Source of the DNA: Parabacteroides distasonis
GTDB taxonomy: Bacteria > Bacteroidota > Bacteroidia > Bacteroidales > Tannerellaceae
Reading direction: 5' to 3'
DNA length: 64,000 bases
NCBI GenBank assembly: GCA_021531385.1
Contig: JAFBIR010000012.1
Span: 1 to 64,000 of the forward strand
The translations under genes and the position numbers were made by a program. This document shows, in pieces, positions 1 to 9,060 of the stretch. Positions within the stretch are counted from its first letter, which is position 1, and the number at the start of each line of letters is the position of its first letter. The notes beneath the pieces are model-generated. The model saw only the letters and a program-made list of their open reading frames with translations. It made no database searches and had not been told where the DNA came from.

Positions 1-511
1 TTTGAGTGCGCATTTCTCCCGGTATGGTAGGCAAGTGCTATTGTCCAACTACCTCACGACGGATATCTACGCTTTCACGGCGGATAGTAGCTCGGTGCGC
101 TATCATGTGGACGTGGACGGACGTAACTCGCCGGAGGGTTTTTGGACCTCTTATGAGGATGGCTTTGATGTGTGGGGCGCTTACAACCGCGAAGGATACA
201 TTGACCATATTCCTTCTTTCATGGAGACGGATGAGCGCATTTGGTTGCGGTTCGAGGGAGGTGCGGATAACTTGCAGGGTTACGCATGGATCGACAAGCA
301 AAGCGGCGAGGTACACTCGTTTAAACAATTCGCTTTTGATCCCTCTTTCTGTTGGCAGCCAGCGGAGCTCTATCCGCAAGCGGATGGCACGGTGGTGATT
401 CCCATCCCGGCGCACTTGTTGTTCGAGCGAGAGGCAACAGGGTTGATCAGCCGCTTCCCCGGCCTCAACGAGGAGAGTAACCCGGTGCTGTTTATCGGGA
501 AGTTGAAGTGA
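1..511 (+). CDS. C-terminal part of a 6-bladed beta-propeller protein (5' end outside window)
   Basis: The reading frame is already open at the first base, so only the last ~169 residues are present and the start lies upstream. The segment is rich in beta-strand-like patches with aromatic and glycine turns (GYAWIDKQSGEVHSF) and resembles the end of the 6-bladed beta-propeller / BF3164-like exported proteins common in Bacteroidales. These usually sit in the periplasm or on the cell surface, and their ligand is unknown. The following gene, 31 bp downstream on the same strand, is of the same general type, so the two are probably paralogs in one transcript. The family call rests on overall resemblance and context, not on a catalytic motif. 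Confidence 0.55.
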   Translation, partial: LSAHFSRYGRQVLLSNYLTTDIYAFTADSSSVRYHVDVDGRNSPEGFWTSYEDGFDVWGAYNREGYIDHIPSFMETDERIWLRFEGGADNLQGYAWIDKQSGEVHSFKQFAFDPSFCWQPAELYPQADGTVVIPIPAHLLFEREATGLISRFPGLNEESNPVLFIGKLK

Positions 512-542
512 TGTCTTACAAATTTTAAATACTTATTTTGTC

Positions 543-1721
543 ATGAAGAACGTATTATTAACGGTTGCGGGAATAGCCCTGATGGGTTGTACGCAAATGA
601 ATCAACAAGAGACATTAGCTTTAGTGGATGTGACGCAAGACTATCCGGAGAAAGAGATCGCCTTGGAGTCCGTGGCCGACCTGCGCTTGGTGCGGTTTGA
701 GGCCCCGAGTGAGGAATACCTGTTCGATGGTGTGCCGGTGGTGGTCAGCGAGTCGCTGATTGTTTTCCATAGTTTCCAGCGGGGCGACTTTTGGGTGTTC
801 GATGGGGCGGGCAAGCCTATCTCCGCATTCAACCACAAGGGGAACGGTCCGGAAGATTACCTCAATCTTTTTGGTGTGGTGTATGACGAGGCGGCGAAGG
901 AGCTGTTCTTGGCGGAGAAGAACAAGGTGAAGGTCTTTGATACGCAGGGACGGTTCAAACGGTTGCTTCGGCTTCCGGAGAATGCCTGGATCGACCAGCT
1001 GATCAACTATGATGCAGAGACGCTGCTGCTTTTTGACAACCAGCAACGCCTGCATGGCATCTATCCGGCTATGCCTCCGGTGGAGGGCGAGGCGTATGAG
1101 AGCTCCTTCGTGCGCATCAGCAAGCAGGATGGCACACTGAAAGGCTACCTGCCTGCTCCGGCCGATTTCGAGGTTCCCTTGATGGGCAAGGTGCAGATGC
1201 CGAACGGTCAGGAGATGCCAGTGCTCGGCACGACGAGCCGCATCGTGGCGCATCGGGAGGGTGTTTTGTTGAACAATCCGGAGAGCGACACGCTCTGCTT
1301 GGCGAAGGGGGATGCGTTGCGTCCCGTATGGGTGACGACTCCTCCGATCCGTACGCAGGGTGAGCCGAAGAGTTACCTGAACGGTTATGTGGAGGCGGGC
1401 GGTTATCGCTTCTTCGAGGTGATCTCGCTGGCGAAGGTGCAGCGTCCGCCATTGCCGACGACCTATTTGGCGCAGGAGATCAAGAGCGGCGACGTGATTT
1501 GCCCTGTGCTTCAATGGGGAGACTATACGGGCAAGGAGCTCCATCTTTCCCCGATGACGATTTTCCGCTCCCGCAATGCTCGCTTGGGACATCAGGTCTT
1601 GCCGCTCGACGAATTGCAAGAGGCATTGGAGACAGGCAAGCTGAAAGGAAACTTGAAAACCCTGGTGGAGCAGATGGGCGAGGAGGAAAACGATCTTCTT
1701 TTGCTGATGCACTTCAAATGA
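543..1721 (+). CDS. 6-bladed beta-propeller lipoprotein
   Basis: A 392-residue exported lipoprotein. Residues 1-16 form a signal peptide ending in the lipobox LMGC, with Cys16 as the expected lipidated residue. The mature part shows repeated four-stranded blade patterns (DFWVFDGAGKPISAF, KVKVFDTQGRFKRL), as in the Bacteroidales 6-bladed beta-propeller family (DUF4934/DUF5128 type). No catalytic residues are recognisable and the function is unknown. Relatives often cluster with small exported peptides and their export machinery. Only 27 bp separate it from the first RND permease, so it may share that transcript, suggesting but not proving a link to efflux. It ends with an acidic tail (EEENDLLLLMHFK). 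Confidence 0.7.
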   Translation: MKNVLLTVAGIALMGCTQMNQQETLALVDVTQDYPEKEIALESVADLRLVRFEAPSEEYLFDGVPVVVSESLIVFHSFQRGDFWVFDGAGKPISAFNHKGNGPEDYLNLFGVVYDEAAKELFLAEKNKVKVFDTQGRFKRLLRLPENAWIDQLINYDAETLLLFDNQQRLHGIYPAMPPVEGEAYESSFVRISKQDGTLKGYLPAPADFEVPLMGKVQMPNGQEMPVLGTTSRIVAHREGVLLNNPESDTLCLAKGDALRPVWVTTPPIRTQGEPKSYLNGYVEAGGYRFFEVISLAKVQRPPLPTTYLAQEIKSGDVICPVLQWGDYTGKELHLSPMTIFRSRNARLGHQVLPLDELQEALETGKLKGNLKTLVEQMGEEENDLLLLMHFK

Positions 1722-1748
1722 GTAGAGAATAACTAACTCATCAACGAG

Positions 1749-3713
1749 ATGATTCGTTTTTTGCTTCAGCGGCCTATTGCGGTATTGATGGCGTTCACCG
1801 CTTTTTTCATCATGGGGTTGGCCACCTATTTCACGCTGCCTGTCTCGCTCTTGCCCGACATCGCTATCCCGGAGATCACCGTGCAGGTGACGGGGGCGAA
1901 CCGTTCGGCTCGGGAGTTGGAGAACACGGTGGTGAAGACCATCCGGCAGCAGCTGATGCAGGTGGCGGGCTTGCGTGACATCCATAGCGAGACGCGTGAT
2001 GGGGCAGCGATCGTTCGGCTGAGTTTCGACTATGGCACGGACACGGACTTGGCCTTTATCGAGGTGAATGAAAAGATTGACGCGGCCATGAATTACCTGC
2101 CGAGGGAGTTGGATCGCCCTCGTGTGGTGAAGGCCAGCGCAACGGATATTCCCGTTTTTTGCTTGAACTTGACCTTGAAGCGGGGAGAGAGCGAGGCGGC
2201 CTTCTTGGATCTCTGCCAGCTGGCGGAGCAGGTCATCAAGCGACGGATCGAGCAGTTGCCGGAGGTGGCGATGGTGGACGTGACCGGTTTGGTGGGGCGG
2301 CAGGTGCGCATCCTGCCCGATGAGCGGAAGATGGAGATGCTGGGGCTGAGCGTTGCCGATCTGGAGAGTGCCTTGGTGGCCAACAACGTGGATCCGGGTA
2401 GTATGGTGGTACGAGATGGCTATTACGAATATCACATCCGCTTCTCCTCCCTGCTGCGCACGCCGGAGGATGTGGAGGCGATCTACCTGCGACAGGGCAA
2501 TCGACTCTTGCAGCTCAAGGACCTGGCGAAGGTGGAGGTGGTGCCTGAACGGGAGACGGGGCTCTCCCTGGCGAAGGGAAAGCGGGCGGTGACGTTGGCC
2601 ATCATCAAGCAGGCGGACGAGAACATGGAGCGGATGGAGGAGGCACTGGGGGAGGTGGTCGCCTATTTCCGACAGATCAATCCCGACATTGATTTCACGA
2701 TCACCCGTGACCAGACGGAGCTGTTGAACTATACGATCTCGAACTTGAAGCAAAACCTCTCGCTGGGCTTCCTGTTCATCTGTGTGGTGGCGTTGCTTTT
2801 CCTGGGTGACGTGAAGAGCCCGGTGGTGATCGGGCTGAGCATGGTGGTCAGCCTCGTGACCAGTTTCCTCTTCTTCTACCTGTTTCACCTGTCGCTCAAC
2901 ATCATCTCGCTCTCCGGCCTGATCTTGGCGTTGGGTATGATGATCGACAGCGCGATCATCGTGACGGAGAATATCGCCCAATACCGGGCGAGGGGGATGG
3001 GCATCGCTGAGGCGTGCGACCGAGGTACGTCGGAGGTGATCACCCCTATGCTGAGCTCCACCTTCACCACGATCGCCGTCTTCGTGCCGTTGGTCTTCCT
3101 GAGTGGGATCGCCGGGGCGATCTTCTACGACCAAGCCTTTGCCGTGACGGTGGGGCTTTTGACCTCCTACCTGACCGGTATCCTGCTGCTTCCCGTGCTT
3201 TACCAATGGATTTACAGTTTGCCCGACCTTCGTTGGCAGGCGTTGTCCAACCGTTTCCATAACCCCATTCAAGCGCATACGTTGGATCGGTTCTACGATG
3301 CCGGAGTGGATTGGGTCTTTGCCCATCCGAAGGGTTGCCTCTGTGGTGTGGCGGCGGCCCTGCTGGTGTTGTGGCTATGTGGCCACTCGCTCAACCTGAT
3401 GAGTGCGATCGGTATTGTGGTGACTTGTGGTATCATCATCAACGACTCCATCTTGAAGATTGATGTGATCAACACCTTGCGACAGGGAGGCACTCCCATG
3501 ATGGAAGCGATCCATGAGGCGGGTCGGCGTCGGCTACGCCCCATCATCATGACCTCGCTCACCACGATTTTCGGCATGGTGCCACTGCTTTTCTCGTTTG
3601 ATATGGGGAGTGAGTTGCAGAAGCCGTTAGCTATTGCCATGATCTCGGCGATGTTGATCGGTACGTTGGTCAGTCTGTTTATTATCCCGTTAGTCTATAA
3701 GTATGGCTCCTAA
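1749..3713 (+). CDS. RND efflux permease lacking the second periplasmic half (internal deletion)
   Basis: Inner-membrane permease of the AcrB/HAE-RND class. Residues ~8-30 form TM1, ~35-330 the first periplasmic porter half, and ~335-515 hold TM2-TM6, with the TM4 motif GMMIDSAIIVTENI (Asp400 kept, the usual second Asp replaced by Ser401). After TM7 (HPKGCLCG, from residue 526) the protein jumps within about 20 residues to the TM9/TM10 region (GHSLNLMSAIGIVVTCGIIIND, from 545), then TM11 and TM12. The second porter half, its docking part and TM8 are therefore missing: 654 residues against the usual ~1000-1050. The frame is intact. Its end overlaps the next permease by 11 bp. It may be a partner in a heteromeric pump, or non-functional. 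Confidence 0.8.
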   Translation: MIRFLLQRPIAVLMAFTAFFIMGLATYFTLPVSLLPDIAIPEITVQVTGANRSARELENTVVKTIRQQLMQVAGLRDIHSETRDGAAIVRLSFDYGTDTDLAFIEVNEKIDAAMNYLPRELDRPRVVKASATDIPVFCLNLTLKRGESEAAFLDLCQLAEQVIKRRIEQLPEVAMVDVTGLVGRQVRILPDERKMEMLGLSVADLESALVANNVDPGSMVVRDGYYEYHIRFSSLLRTPEDVEAIYLRQGNRLLQLKDLAKVEVVPERETGLSLAKGKRAVTLAIIKQADENMERMEEALGEVVAYFRQINPDIDFTITRDQTELLNYTISNLKQNLSLGFLFICVVALLFLGDVKSPVVIGLSMVVSLVTSFLFFYLFHLSLNIISLSGLILALGMMIDSAIIVTENIAQYRARGMGIAEACDRGTSEVITPMLSSTFTTIAVFVPLVFLSGIAGAIFYDQAFAVTVGLLTSYLTGILLLPVLYQWIYSLPDLRWQALSNRFHNPIQAHTLDRFYDAGVDWVFAHPKGCLCGVAAALLVLWLCGHSLNLMSAIGIVVTCGIIINDSILKIDVINTLRQGGTPMMEAIHEAGRRRLRPIIMTSLTTIFGMVPLLFSFDMGSELQKPLAIAMISAMLIGTLVSLFIIPLVYKYGS

Positions 3714-6700
3714 ATCTTCCATTTCTGCATTCACCCTGATTGTCGCGTTCTTTTGCGTGGCATTGGTCGGTTTGGCGCTCGTGCCTTTGTTGCCGGTCAA
3801 GCTCTCTCCCTCACGCACCCTGCCGAAGCTGTCGGTCTCCTATCAAATGCCGGGCAATTCCTCCCGTGTGATCGAGATGGAGGTTACCTCTCGGTTGGAG
3901 GCGATGTTCGCACGGGTGAAGGGAATCAAGGAGATTACCTCCACCTCTGGCAACGGTTGGGGGCGCATCACCTTGGAGTTGGACAAGCATACGCCGGTAG
4001 ATGCCTCCCGTTTTGAGGTCTCTACGATCATCCGACAAACGTGGCCGGAGTTGCCCGCCTCGTTGAGCTATCCACTCTTGCAAATGAGTCGGCCGGACGA
4101 CAAGGAGGAGCGACCTTTCATGAGCTATACGCTCAATGCCGCTGCTGCGCCTCTCTTGATCCAACGCTTTGCGGAGGAGCAGATCAAGCCTCGCTTGAGT
4201 CGTTTGGCGGGTATTTATCGGATCGACGTGACCGGGGCAACCCCTATGGAGTGGCAGCTAATCTACGACAGTCAGCAATTGACAGAGTTAGGCATCACTT
4301 TGACGGCCATCGAGGAGGCGATCAGTCGGCATTACCGGGAGGAGTTCTTGGGGCTGGCTCATCAACAAGATGCGACCGGGGAGAAGCGGTGGATCCGGTT
4401 GGCTTTGAGGAATGACCGACAAACGGCAGGTTTTGATGCGGAGGCGATCCTGCTGCGCGGCAAGGAGGGGCAGCTGATCCACCTGAGCCAGTTGGTGCAG
4501 GTGAAGCATCAGGAGGAGGCACCCCAGTCCTACTACCGCATCAACGGGCTCAACTCGATCTACCTTTCCCTGCAAGCGGAGGAGACCGCCAATCAGTTGC
4601 GCCTCGCCAAGCAGGTGAAGGAGGAGATGGCGCAGATCCGTGCGCTCCTCCCATCCGGCTACGAAATGCATGGGAGCTATGATGCGACGGAATACATTGA
4701 AGAGGAATTGCATAAGATCTATGTCCGTACCGGTTTGACGTTGCTCATCTTGTTGCTCTTTGTTTGGTTGATTACCCGTGAGAAGCGTTATTTGGCCTTG
4801 ATTGTCGTAAGCCTTGCCGTGAACCTTTGTGTGGCGGTCATCTTCTACTACCTGTTAGGATTGGAGATGCAGCTCTACTCGTTGGCAGGTATCACGATCT
4901 CGCTCAGTTTGGTGATCGACAATACCATCGTGATGACCGACCACATCCGCCGACATCAGAACAAGGAGGCTTTCCTTTCGATCCTTGCCGCTACCTTGAC
5001 GACGATGGGTGCCTTGGTGATTGTCTTTTTCCTCGATGAGGAGATTCGCTTGAATCTGCAAGACTTTGCCGCCGTGGTGATCATCAACTTGGCGGTCTCG
5101 TTGCTGACCGCGCTCTTCTTGGTGCCAGCGTTGATCGAGAAGATGGGGTTGGCCTGCTCATCGGCTACGCCTTCCTTGCGAGGTAAGCATGGACAGGCTT
5201 GGCAGCTGTGTGGGGCATTGGCTTTTCAGCGCTATTACCAAGGGCAGATTCGCTTCTTAGGGCGTTGGAAGAAGACGGCTTGCCTGTTGTTGCTTTTGGT
5301 TTTCGGTCTGCCTGTGTTCCTGTTGCCGGAAAAGATCGAGCTGGCCCCGAAAGATCCGAAGCAGACGTTGACAGCAAGGGATTCGCTATGGATCAACACC
5401 TATAATCAGTGGGTGGCGACCGATACGTGGAAAGAGACCGTAAAACCGATCTTGGACAGGAGTCTGGGCGGCACGTTGCGCCTTTTCGTGGAGAAGGTAT
5501 ATGCGGGCAGCTATTTCACCCGCAACGAGGAGACCGTCTTGCAGATCTCCGCCTCCATGCCCAATGGGACGACCTTGGAACAGATGAATCACCTCATCAG
5601 CCGGATGGAGGCTTTTCTCAGTGGGTTCAAGGAGATCCGCCAATTCCAGACACACATCTACAACGCTCGGCAAGCCGGTATTCAGGTCTATTTCACCCGG
5701 GAGAGCGCACGCAATGGTTTCCCCTACACGTTGAAGAGTCGGGTGATCTCGAAAGCCTTGGAGTTGGGCGGTGGCAGTTGGAATGTCAGCGGCTTGGCGG
5801 ATCAGGGATTCAGCAATGATGTGCGGGAGAGTGCGGGCTCCTACCGAATAGATATGTATGGCTACAACTACGACGAACTGTATGGTTGGGCAGAGCGGCT
5901 GCGGGAGCGGTTGCTGACCTACCGACGCATCAAGGAGGTTACGATCAGCTCCCAGTATTCCTGGTGGAAAGAGGACTATCAGGAGTTTTATTTCCAGCTT
6001 CATAAAGCACGGTTGGCACAGGTAGGGCTTTCTGCCGACCAGCTGTTTGATGCCTTGCATCCGGTATTTGGTAAAGATCTGCCTGCCGGGGAGCTCTTGG
6101 CAGAAAATGGCACGGAACCTGTTCGTCTGACGGCTCGTCAATCGAGGGAATATGATCGTTGGAGCTTAAGCCATATCCCGCTCTCGATCGGGGAGGCGCA
6201 CTATAAGCTCTCCGAGTTGGCGCAGGTGGAGAAGGGGCAGACACCGCAAGAGATTGCCAAGGTGAACCAGCAATATCGCCTATGCTTGCAATATGAATAT
6301 GTGGGGGCAACTTCGCAAGGAAACAAGATCCAAGAGCGGGAGATCAAAGTATTCAATCGACTGATGCCGATGGGCTATACCGCCCAGGCGGAGCGCAGCT
6401 ATTGGAGCTGGACTGAGAGCGACAATAGCCAGTATCTGCTGTTGGGACTGATCATTGTCATCATTTTCTTCACGACAAGCATCCTGTTCAACTCCTTGAA
6501 ACAGCCGTTGGCGGTCATCTTCGTGATCCCTATTTCCTACATCGGGGTCTTCTTGACCTTCTACCTTTTCCGGTTGAACTTCGATCAAGGCGGTTTTGCC
6601 TCCTTCGTGTTGCTCTGTGGCATCACGGTGAATGCCAGTATCTATATCTTGAATGAATACAACCAGTTGCGTCGGCGTTTCCCCATGCTTACTCCATTAC

Positions 6701-6945
6701 GTGCCTACTTGAAGGCTTGGAATGCCAAGATCACACCCATCTTGCTGACCATACTCTCCACTATCCTGGGCTTCGTTCCCTTCCTGTTGGGGACAGAAAA
6801 GGAGGCCTTTTGGTTCCCGCTTGCTGCGGGCACGATTGGTGGTCTGATCCTGTCGTTGCTCGGTATTTTCGTCTATTTCCCCCTCTTTGCCTTGCGGGGT
6901 ACGGGGGAGGACTCATTTATCCCTCGCTCACTTCAAACTCACTGA
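3703..6945 (+). CDS. RND efflux permease, full length
   Basis: A 1080-residue RND permease with the complete plan: TM1 (residues ~8-30), first porter half, TM2-TM6 (~345-500), TM7 (~525-545), second porter half, and TM8-TM12 in the last ~180 residues. TM4 carries SLVIDNTIVMTDHI, with Asp406 present and Asn407 where AcrB has a second Asp; TM10 carries GITVNASIYILNE, without the AcrB lysine. Proton coupling is therefore not AcrB-like at the residue level. It starts inside the end of the preceding permease, which implies translational coupling. The adaptor and outer-membrane channel lie at 9.06-11.66 kb on the same strand, beyond an antisense gene that overlaps the last 29 bases of this one. Confidence 0.9.
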   Translation: MAPKSSISAFTLIVAFFCVALVGLALVPLLPVKLSPSRTLPKLSVSYQMPGNSSRVIEMEVTSRLEAMFARVKGIKEITSTSGNGWGRITLELDKHTPVDASRFEVSTIIRQTWPELPASLSYPLLQMSRPDDKEERPFMSYTLNAAAAPLLIQRFAEEQIKPRLSRLAGIYRIDVTGATPMEWQLIYDSQQLTELGITLTAIEEAISRHYREEFLGLAHQQDATGEKRWIRLALRNDRQTAGFDAEAILLRGKEGQLIHLSQLVQVKHQEEAPQSYYRINGLNSIYLSLQAEETANQLRLAKQVKEEMAQIRALLPSGYEMHGSYDATEYIEEELHKIYVRTGLTLLILLLFVWLITREKRYLALIVVSLAVNLCVAVIFYYLLGLEMQLYSLAGITISLSLVIDNTIVMTDHIRRHQNKEAFLSILAATLTTMGALVIVFFLDEEIRLNLQDFAAVVIINLAVSLLTALFLVPALIEKMGLACSSATPSLRGKHGQAWQLCGALAFQRYYQGQIRFLGRWKKTACLLLLLVFGLPVFLLPEKIELAPKDPKQTLTARDSLWINTYNQWVATDTWKETVKPILDRSLGGTLRLFVEKVYAGSYFTRNEETVLQISASMPNGTTLEQMNHLISRMEAFLSGFKEIRQFQTHIYNARQAGIQVYFTRESARNGFPYTLKSRVISKALELGGGSWNVSGLADQGFSNDVRESAGSYRIDMYGYNYDELYGWAERLRERLLTYRRIKEVTISSQYSWWKEDYQEFYFQLHKARLAQVGLSADQLFDALHPVFGKDLPAGELLAENGTEPVRLTARQSREYDRWSLSHIPLSIGEAHYKLSELAQVEKGQTPQEIAKVNQQYRLCLQYEYVGATSQGNKIQEREIKVFNRLMPMGYTAQAERSYWSWTESDNSQYLLLGLIIVIIFFTTSILFNSLKQPLAVIFVIPISYIGVFLTFYLFRLNFDQGGFASFVLLCGITVNASIYILNEYNQLRRRFPMLTPLRAYLKAWNAKITPILLTILSTILGFVPFLLGTEKEAFWFPLAAGTIGGLILSLLGIFVYFPLFALRGTGEDSFIPRSLQTH

Positions 6946-8512
6946 TCGTGCCTGTCTCGGAGGAGAAGTTCACGCCGATGCGGAAGAGCTTGCGGGAATC
7001 GGTGGCATAGGGGCGGGCATAGCCCTTCTCTTCGATCTGCCGCAAGGCCTCCTGAGCGGAGCCGTCCAGCTTGAACTCGAAGATATAGACGTAGTCGGGC
7101 ACCTCGACGATGCAATCCACACGACCTTGGCTCTGCTCCTTCTCGATATAGACAGTGAAGCAACTGAGCATCCGAAGCAACAGGAAGAAAGTATATTGGA
7201 AATAACGTTCCCGCTCCCGCTCGGAATCCTTACGGCGCATGGAATAGGGGATGTCGGCCAAGAAAGCGGTCAAGGCCTCGCCGAACTCCTGGATCTTGCC
7301 CTGCTGCAGCTGACGGATCGACCGGAGCATCCAGTTGGAGAGGCTATGCGTGCGAGTATCGAGATAACTCGAAGCGATCAGCGTGACGAATCCTCGCTGC
7401 ACCTCCTTGTTGGGGAAATCCAATAGGTAGCTTCCGGTGAGAGGATCAGCCTCCTTGATGGTCAGGTAGCCACTTTGGAAGATCATCGGCAGGGGTTGCT
7501 CCACGTCTGCTTTGTAGTCAATGAACTCCTCGGGGAAATGGTAGTCTTGGATCAGCTCATTGATGTTCTGCTTGAAATGATTTAGCAGGCGCACCAAGTA
7601 GGTGGGTGTGCCGGAGGCGAACCAATAGTCTTGGATGGCCATACTATCGAAGCAATTCAAGAGGCTGAAGGGATTGTAGATGTCGGTCAATCTCGTACTG
7701 AAATGGTAGCCATCGTACTGCCGTTTCAACAATTGCTTCATCTCCTCCTCATCCAGATTTTGGCTTTCGGCCAATTCTTTGATGGGGTCTGCGAAAACGG
7801 TGTATAGCTCCTCCTCTGTGATGCCGCAAAGCGCCTCGTAGCGCTTATCCATACTAATGTCCTTGGGCTGGTTGAACCCGCTGAAGACACTGATCTGCGA
7901 GAACTTGGTAACACCCGTCAGGAGCACAAAGCGCAGGTGCTCGTCCGCTCCTTTGAAAACGGAATAGAAACCCTTCAGGATTTCACGGTGCATATCCTCA
8001 AAACGGATTCGATTCCCATCTACGGTGGCGTAAAACTCACTGTCTAACACGTCGAGGATAGGTTTGTCATACTCGTCGATCAGCACAACAGCTCGCCGGC
8101 CGGTCTTTCGATGTGCGGCAGCTAAAACGGCAGCGAAGCGTTCTCCTAAGAAGGAGCTTTGCGGCTCTATACCATATTGCCTTTCCCAGTCGAAGATATA
8201 CCCTTCGATTTTGGATTTCAATGCACCCGCCTCCAAGAAGTTTGCTCCATTAAAATCAATATGGAACACGGGATATTCCAACCAATCCTGCTCCAACCGC
8301 TCGATGGCCAAGCCTTTAAACAGCTCCTTATGACCTAAGAAATAGTGCTTCAAGGTGGATACCAAGAGGCTCTTGCCAAACCGCCGGGGGCGGCTGAGGA
8401 AATAGACTTGTCCCTCAGTTGCCAACCGATAGACCAAGTCGGTCTTATCCACATAGACAAATCCTTCTTCCCGGATTCGGTCGAAACTCTGCATGCCAAT
8501 GGGGTATTTCAT
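6917..8512 (-). CDS. AAA-ATPase-like / PD-(D/E)XK nuclease-like protein (DUF1703 family)
   Basis: Residues ~1-230 are an AAA-ATPase-like domain with a Walker-A-like RPRRFGKSLL and a Walker-B-like VVLIDEYDKPIL. The C-terminal ~110 residues match the PD-(D/E)XK_9 fold, with Asp in VDCIVEV and the E-x-K pair in YIFEFKLDG, followed by QIEEKGYARPY. The family is present in many copies in Bacteroidetes genomes and its role is unsettled; mobile or defence-related functions have been suggested. The open frame extends to a TTG at 8539, but I place the start at the ATG at 8512 because family members typically begin MKYPIG. It lies antisense inside an efflux gene set and its 3' end overlaps the upstream permease by 29 bp, which looks like a later insertion. 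Confidence 0.85.
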   Translation of the reverse strand: MKYPIGMQSFDRIREEGFVYVDKTDLVYRLATEGQVYFLSRPRRFGKSLLVSTLKHYFLGHKELFKGLAIERLEQDWLEYPVFHIDFNGANFLEAGALKSKIEGYIFDWERQYGIEPQSSFLGERFAAVLAAAHRKTGRRAVVLIDEYDKPILDVLDSEFYATVDGNRIRFEDMHREILKGFYSVFKGADEHLRFVLLTGVTKFSQISVFSGFNQPKDISMDKRYEALCGITEEELYTVFADPIKELAESQNLDEEEMKQLLKRQYDGYHFSTRLTDIYNPFSLLNCFDSMAIQDYWFASGTPTYLVRLLNHFKQNINELIQDYHFPEEFIDYKADVEQPLPMIFQSGYLTIKEADPLTGSYLLDFPNKEVQRGFVTLIASSYLDTRTHSLSNWMLRSIRQLQQGKIQEFGEALTAFLADIPYSMRRKDSERERERYFQYTFFLLLRMLSCFTVYIEKEQSQGRVDCIVEVPDYVYIFEFKLDGSAQEALRQIEEKGYARPYATDSRKLFRIGVNFSSETGTISEFEVSEG

Positions 8513-8611
8513 ATCGCTCACCTGTTTAGGAATTTCCAACGGCGAAGATACGAACTATTTCGGAGGTATCTACCGCTTTTCCCTCATATTTCTCCCAAAG
8601 ATTGCCCAGTA

Positions 8612-8761
8612 AAACTTGGCGATGTCGGCACCAAAACTTAGTAGATCCCCGACATAAACTTGTCGAATTGCCGAGGAAAACTCAAATCCAAGGCTTGGAT
8701 TGTACAGTTCAAGCTTTGGTTTGTATAATCCAAGCTTTGGATTACAAAATCCAAACCATGA
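8612..8761. repeat. Tandem array of 21-22-bp degenerate repeats (array 1)
   Basis: AAACT recurs at 8612, 8634, 8656 and 8678, exactly 22 bp apart. The array then continues as units ending in TTGG at 8698, 8719 and 8740, exactly 21 bp apart. The first unit contains AAAACTTGGCGATGTCGG, which aligns with the core of the arrays at 43.3 kb and, on the other strand, 51.9 kb. Spacing is fixed while unit sequence varies, so this is neither a recent microsatellite nor a CRISPR. It lies between the divergent DUF1703 and adaptor genes. Function is unknown. Confidence 0.7.
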
Positions 8762-9029
8762 ATTGAAGTTTAGGTGGGCAGTTCTCATTGTTTCTGTCCG
8801 TGTATCAGAAATTTTCTGTGCCTACTTTATGAAGTTTTATTGCCCATCTTCTGGTTGGAATCTGCCGATACGTTGGCGACTTCACTGAGGTGAAAACCGA
8901 TTTGTCCAGTTGTTTTTTGAGGGAATCCCTGGCATTTCATTGAAAAGCAGGGAAATGAAAAAGGAGATATGGCATTCTCTTCGGCGCATTTGTCCACCTT
9001 GCAGATGTGTAGGATTCGAATATCTCTTA

Positions 9030-9037
9030 TATCTTTG
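9030..9037 (+). promoter_or_regulatory. Candidate Bacteroidetes -7 element (adaptor gene)
   Basis: TATCTTTG matches TAnnTTTG and ends 23 bp before the adaptor start. I see no clear TTTG at the -33 position. If real, the adaptor and channel genes have their own promoter, independent of the permeases. Confidence 0.4.
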
Positions 9038-9060
9038 TGCCCATCTAAAAATGGTATGCC

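Larger units (their letters stand above)
8513..9060. other. 548-bp intergenic region between divergent genes
   Basis: No convincing gene. The first half holds an array of 21-22-bp degenerate repeats (entered separately at 8612-8761). At 8920-8930 there is a perfect short palindrome, AGGGA-A-TCCCT, which could be an operator or a remnant. CATTTC at about 8933 and GAAATG at about 8952 form a loose inverted pair. The right end carries the adaptor gene's candidate -7 element. Short open frames on both strands across the repeats (7-residue periodic peptides such as GLYKPKL and ELYNPSL) are a by-product of the 21-bp period. Confidence 0.6.

Noticed and set aside
621-3326. A 901-codon open frame on the minus strand opposite the propeller lipoprotein and first RND permease
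   Set aside because: It is rich in His, Arg, Gln and Leu with no domain-like pattern. The plus strand carries clear lipoprotein and RND motifs; the antisense frame stays open because of their codon bias.
8612-8761. CRISPR array
   Set aside because: Units are 21-22 bp, degenerate and directly adjacent with no unique spacers; no cas genes are in the window.
8570-8888. Short open frames on both strands encoding 7-residue repeats (PKLELYN, SFGLYNP types)
   Set aside because: The periodic peptide follows from the 21-bp DNA repeat. The frame is open on both strands and no ribosome site or promoter fits.
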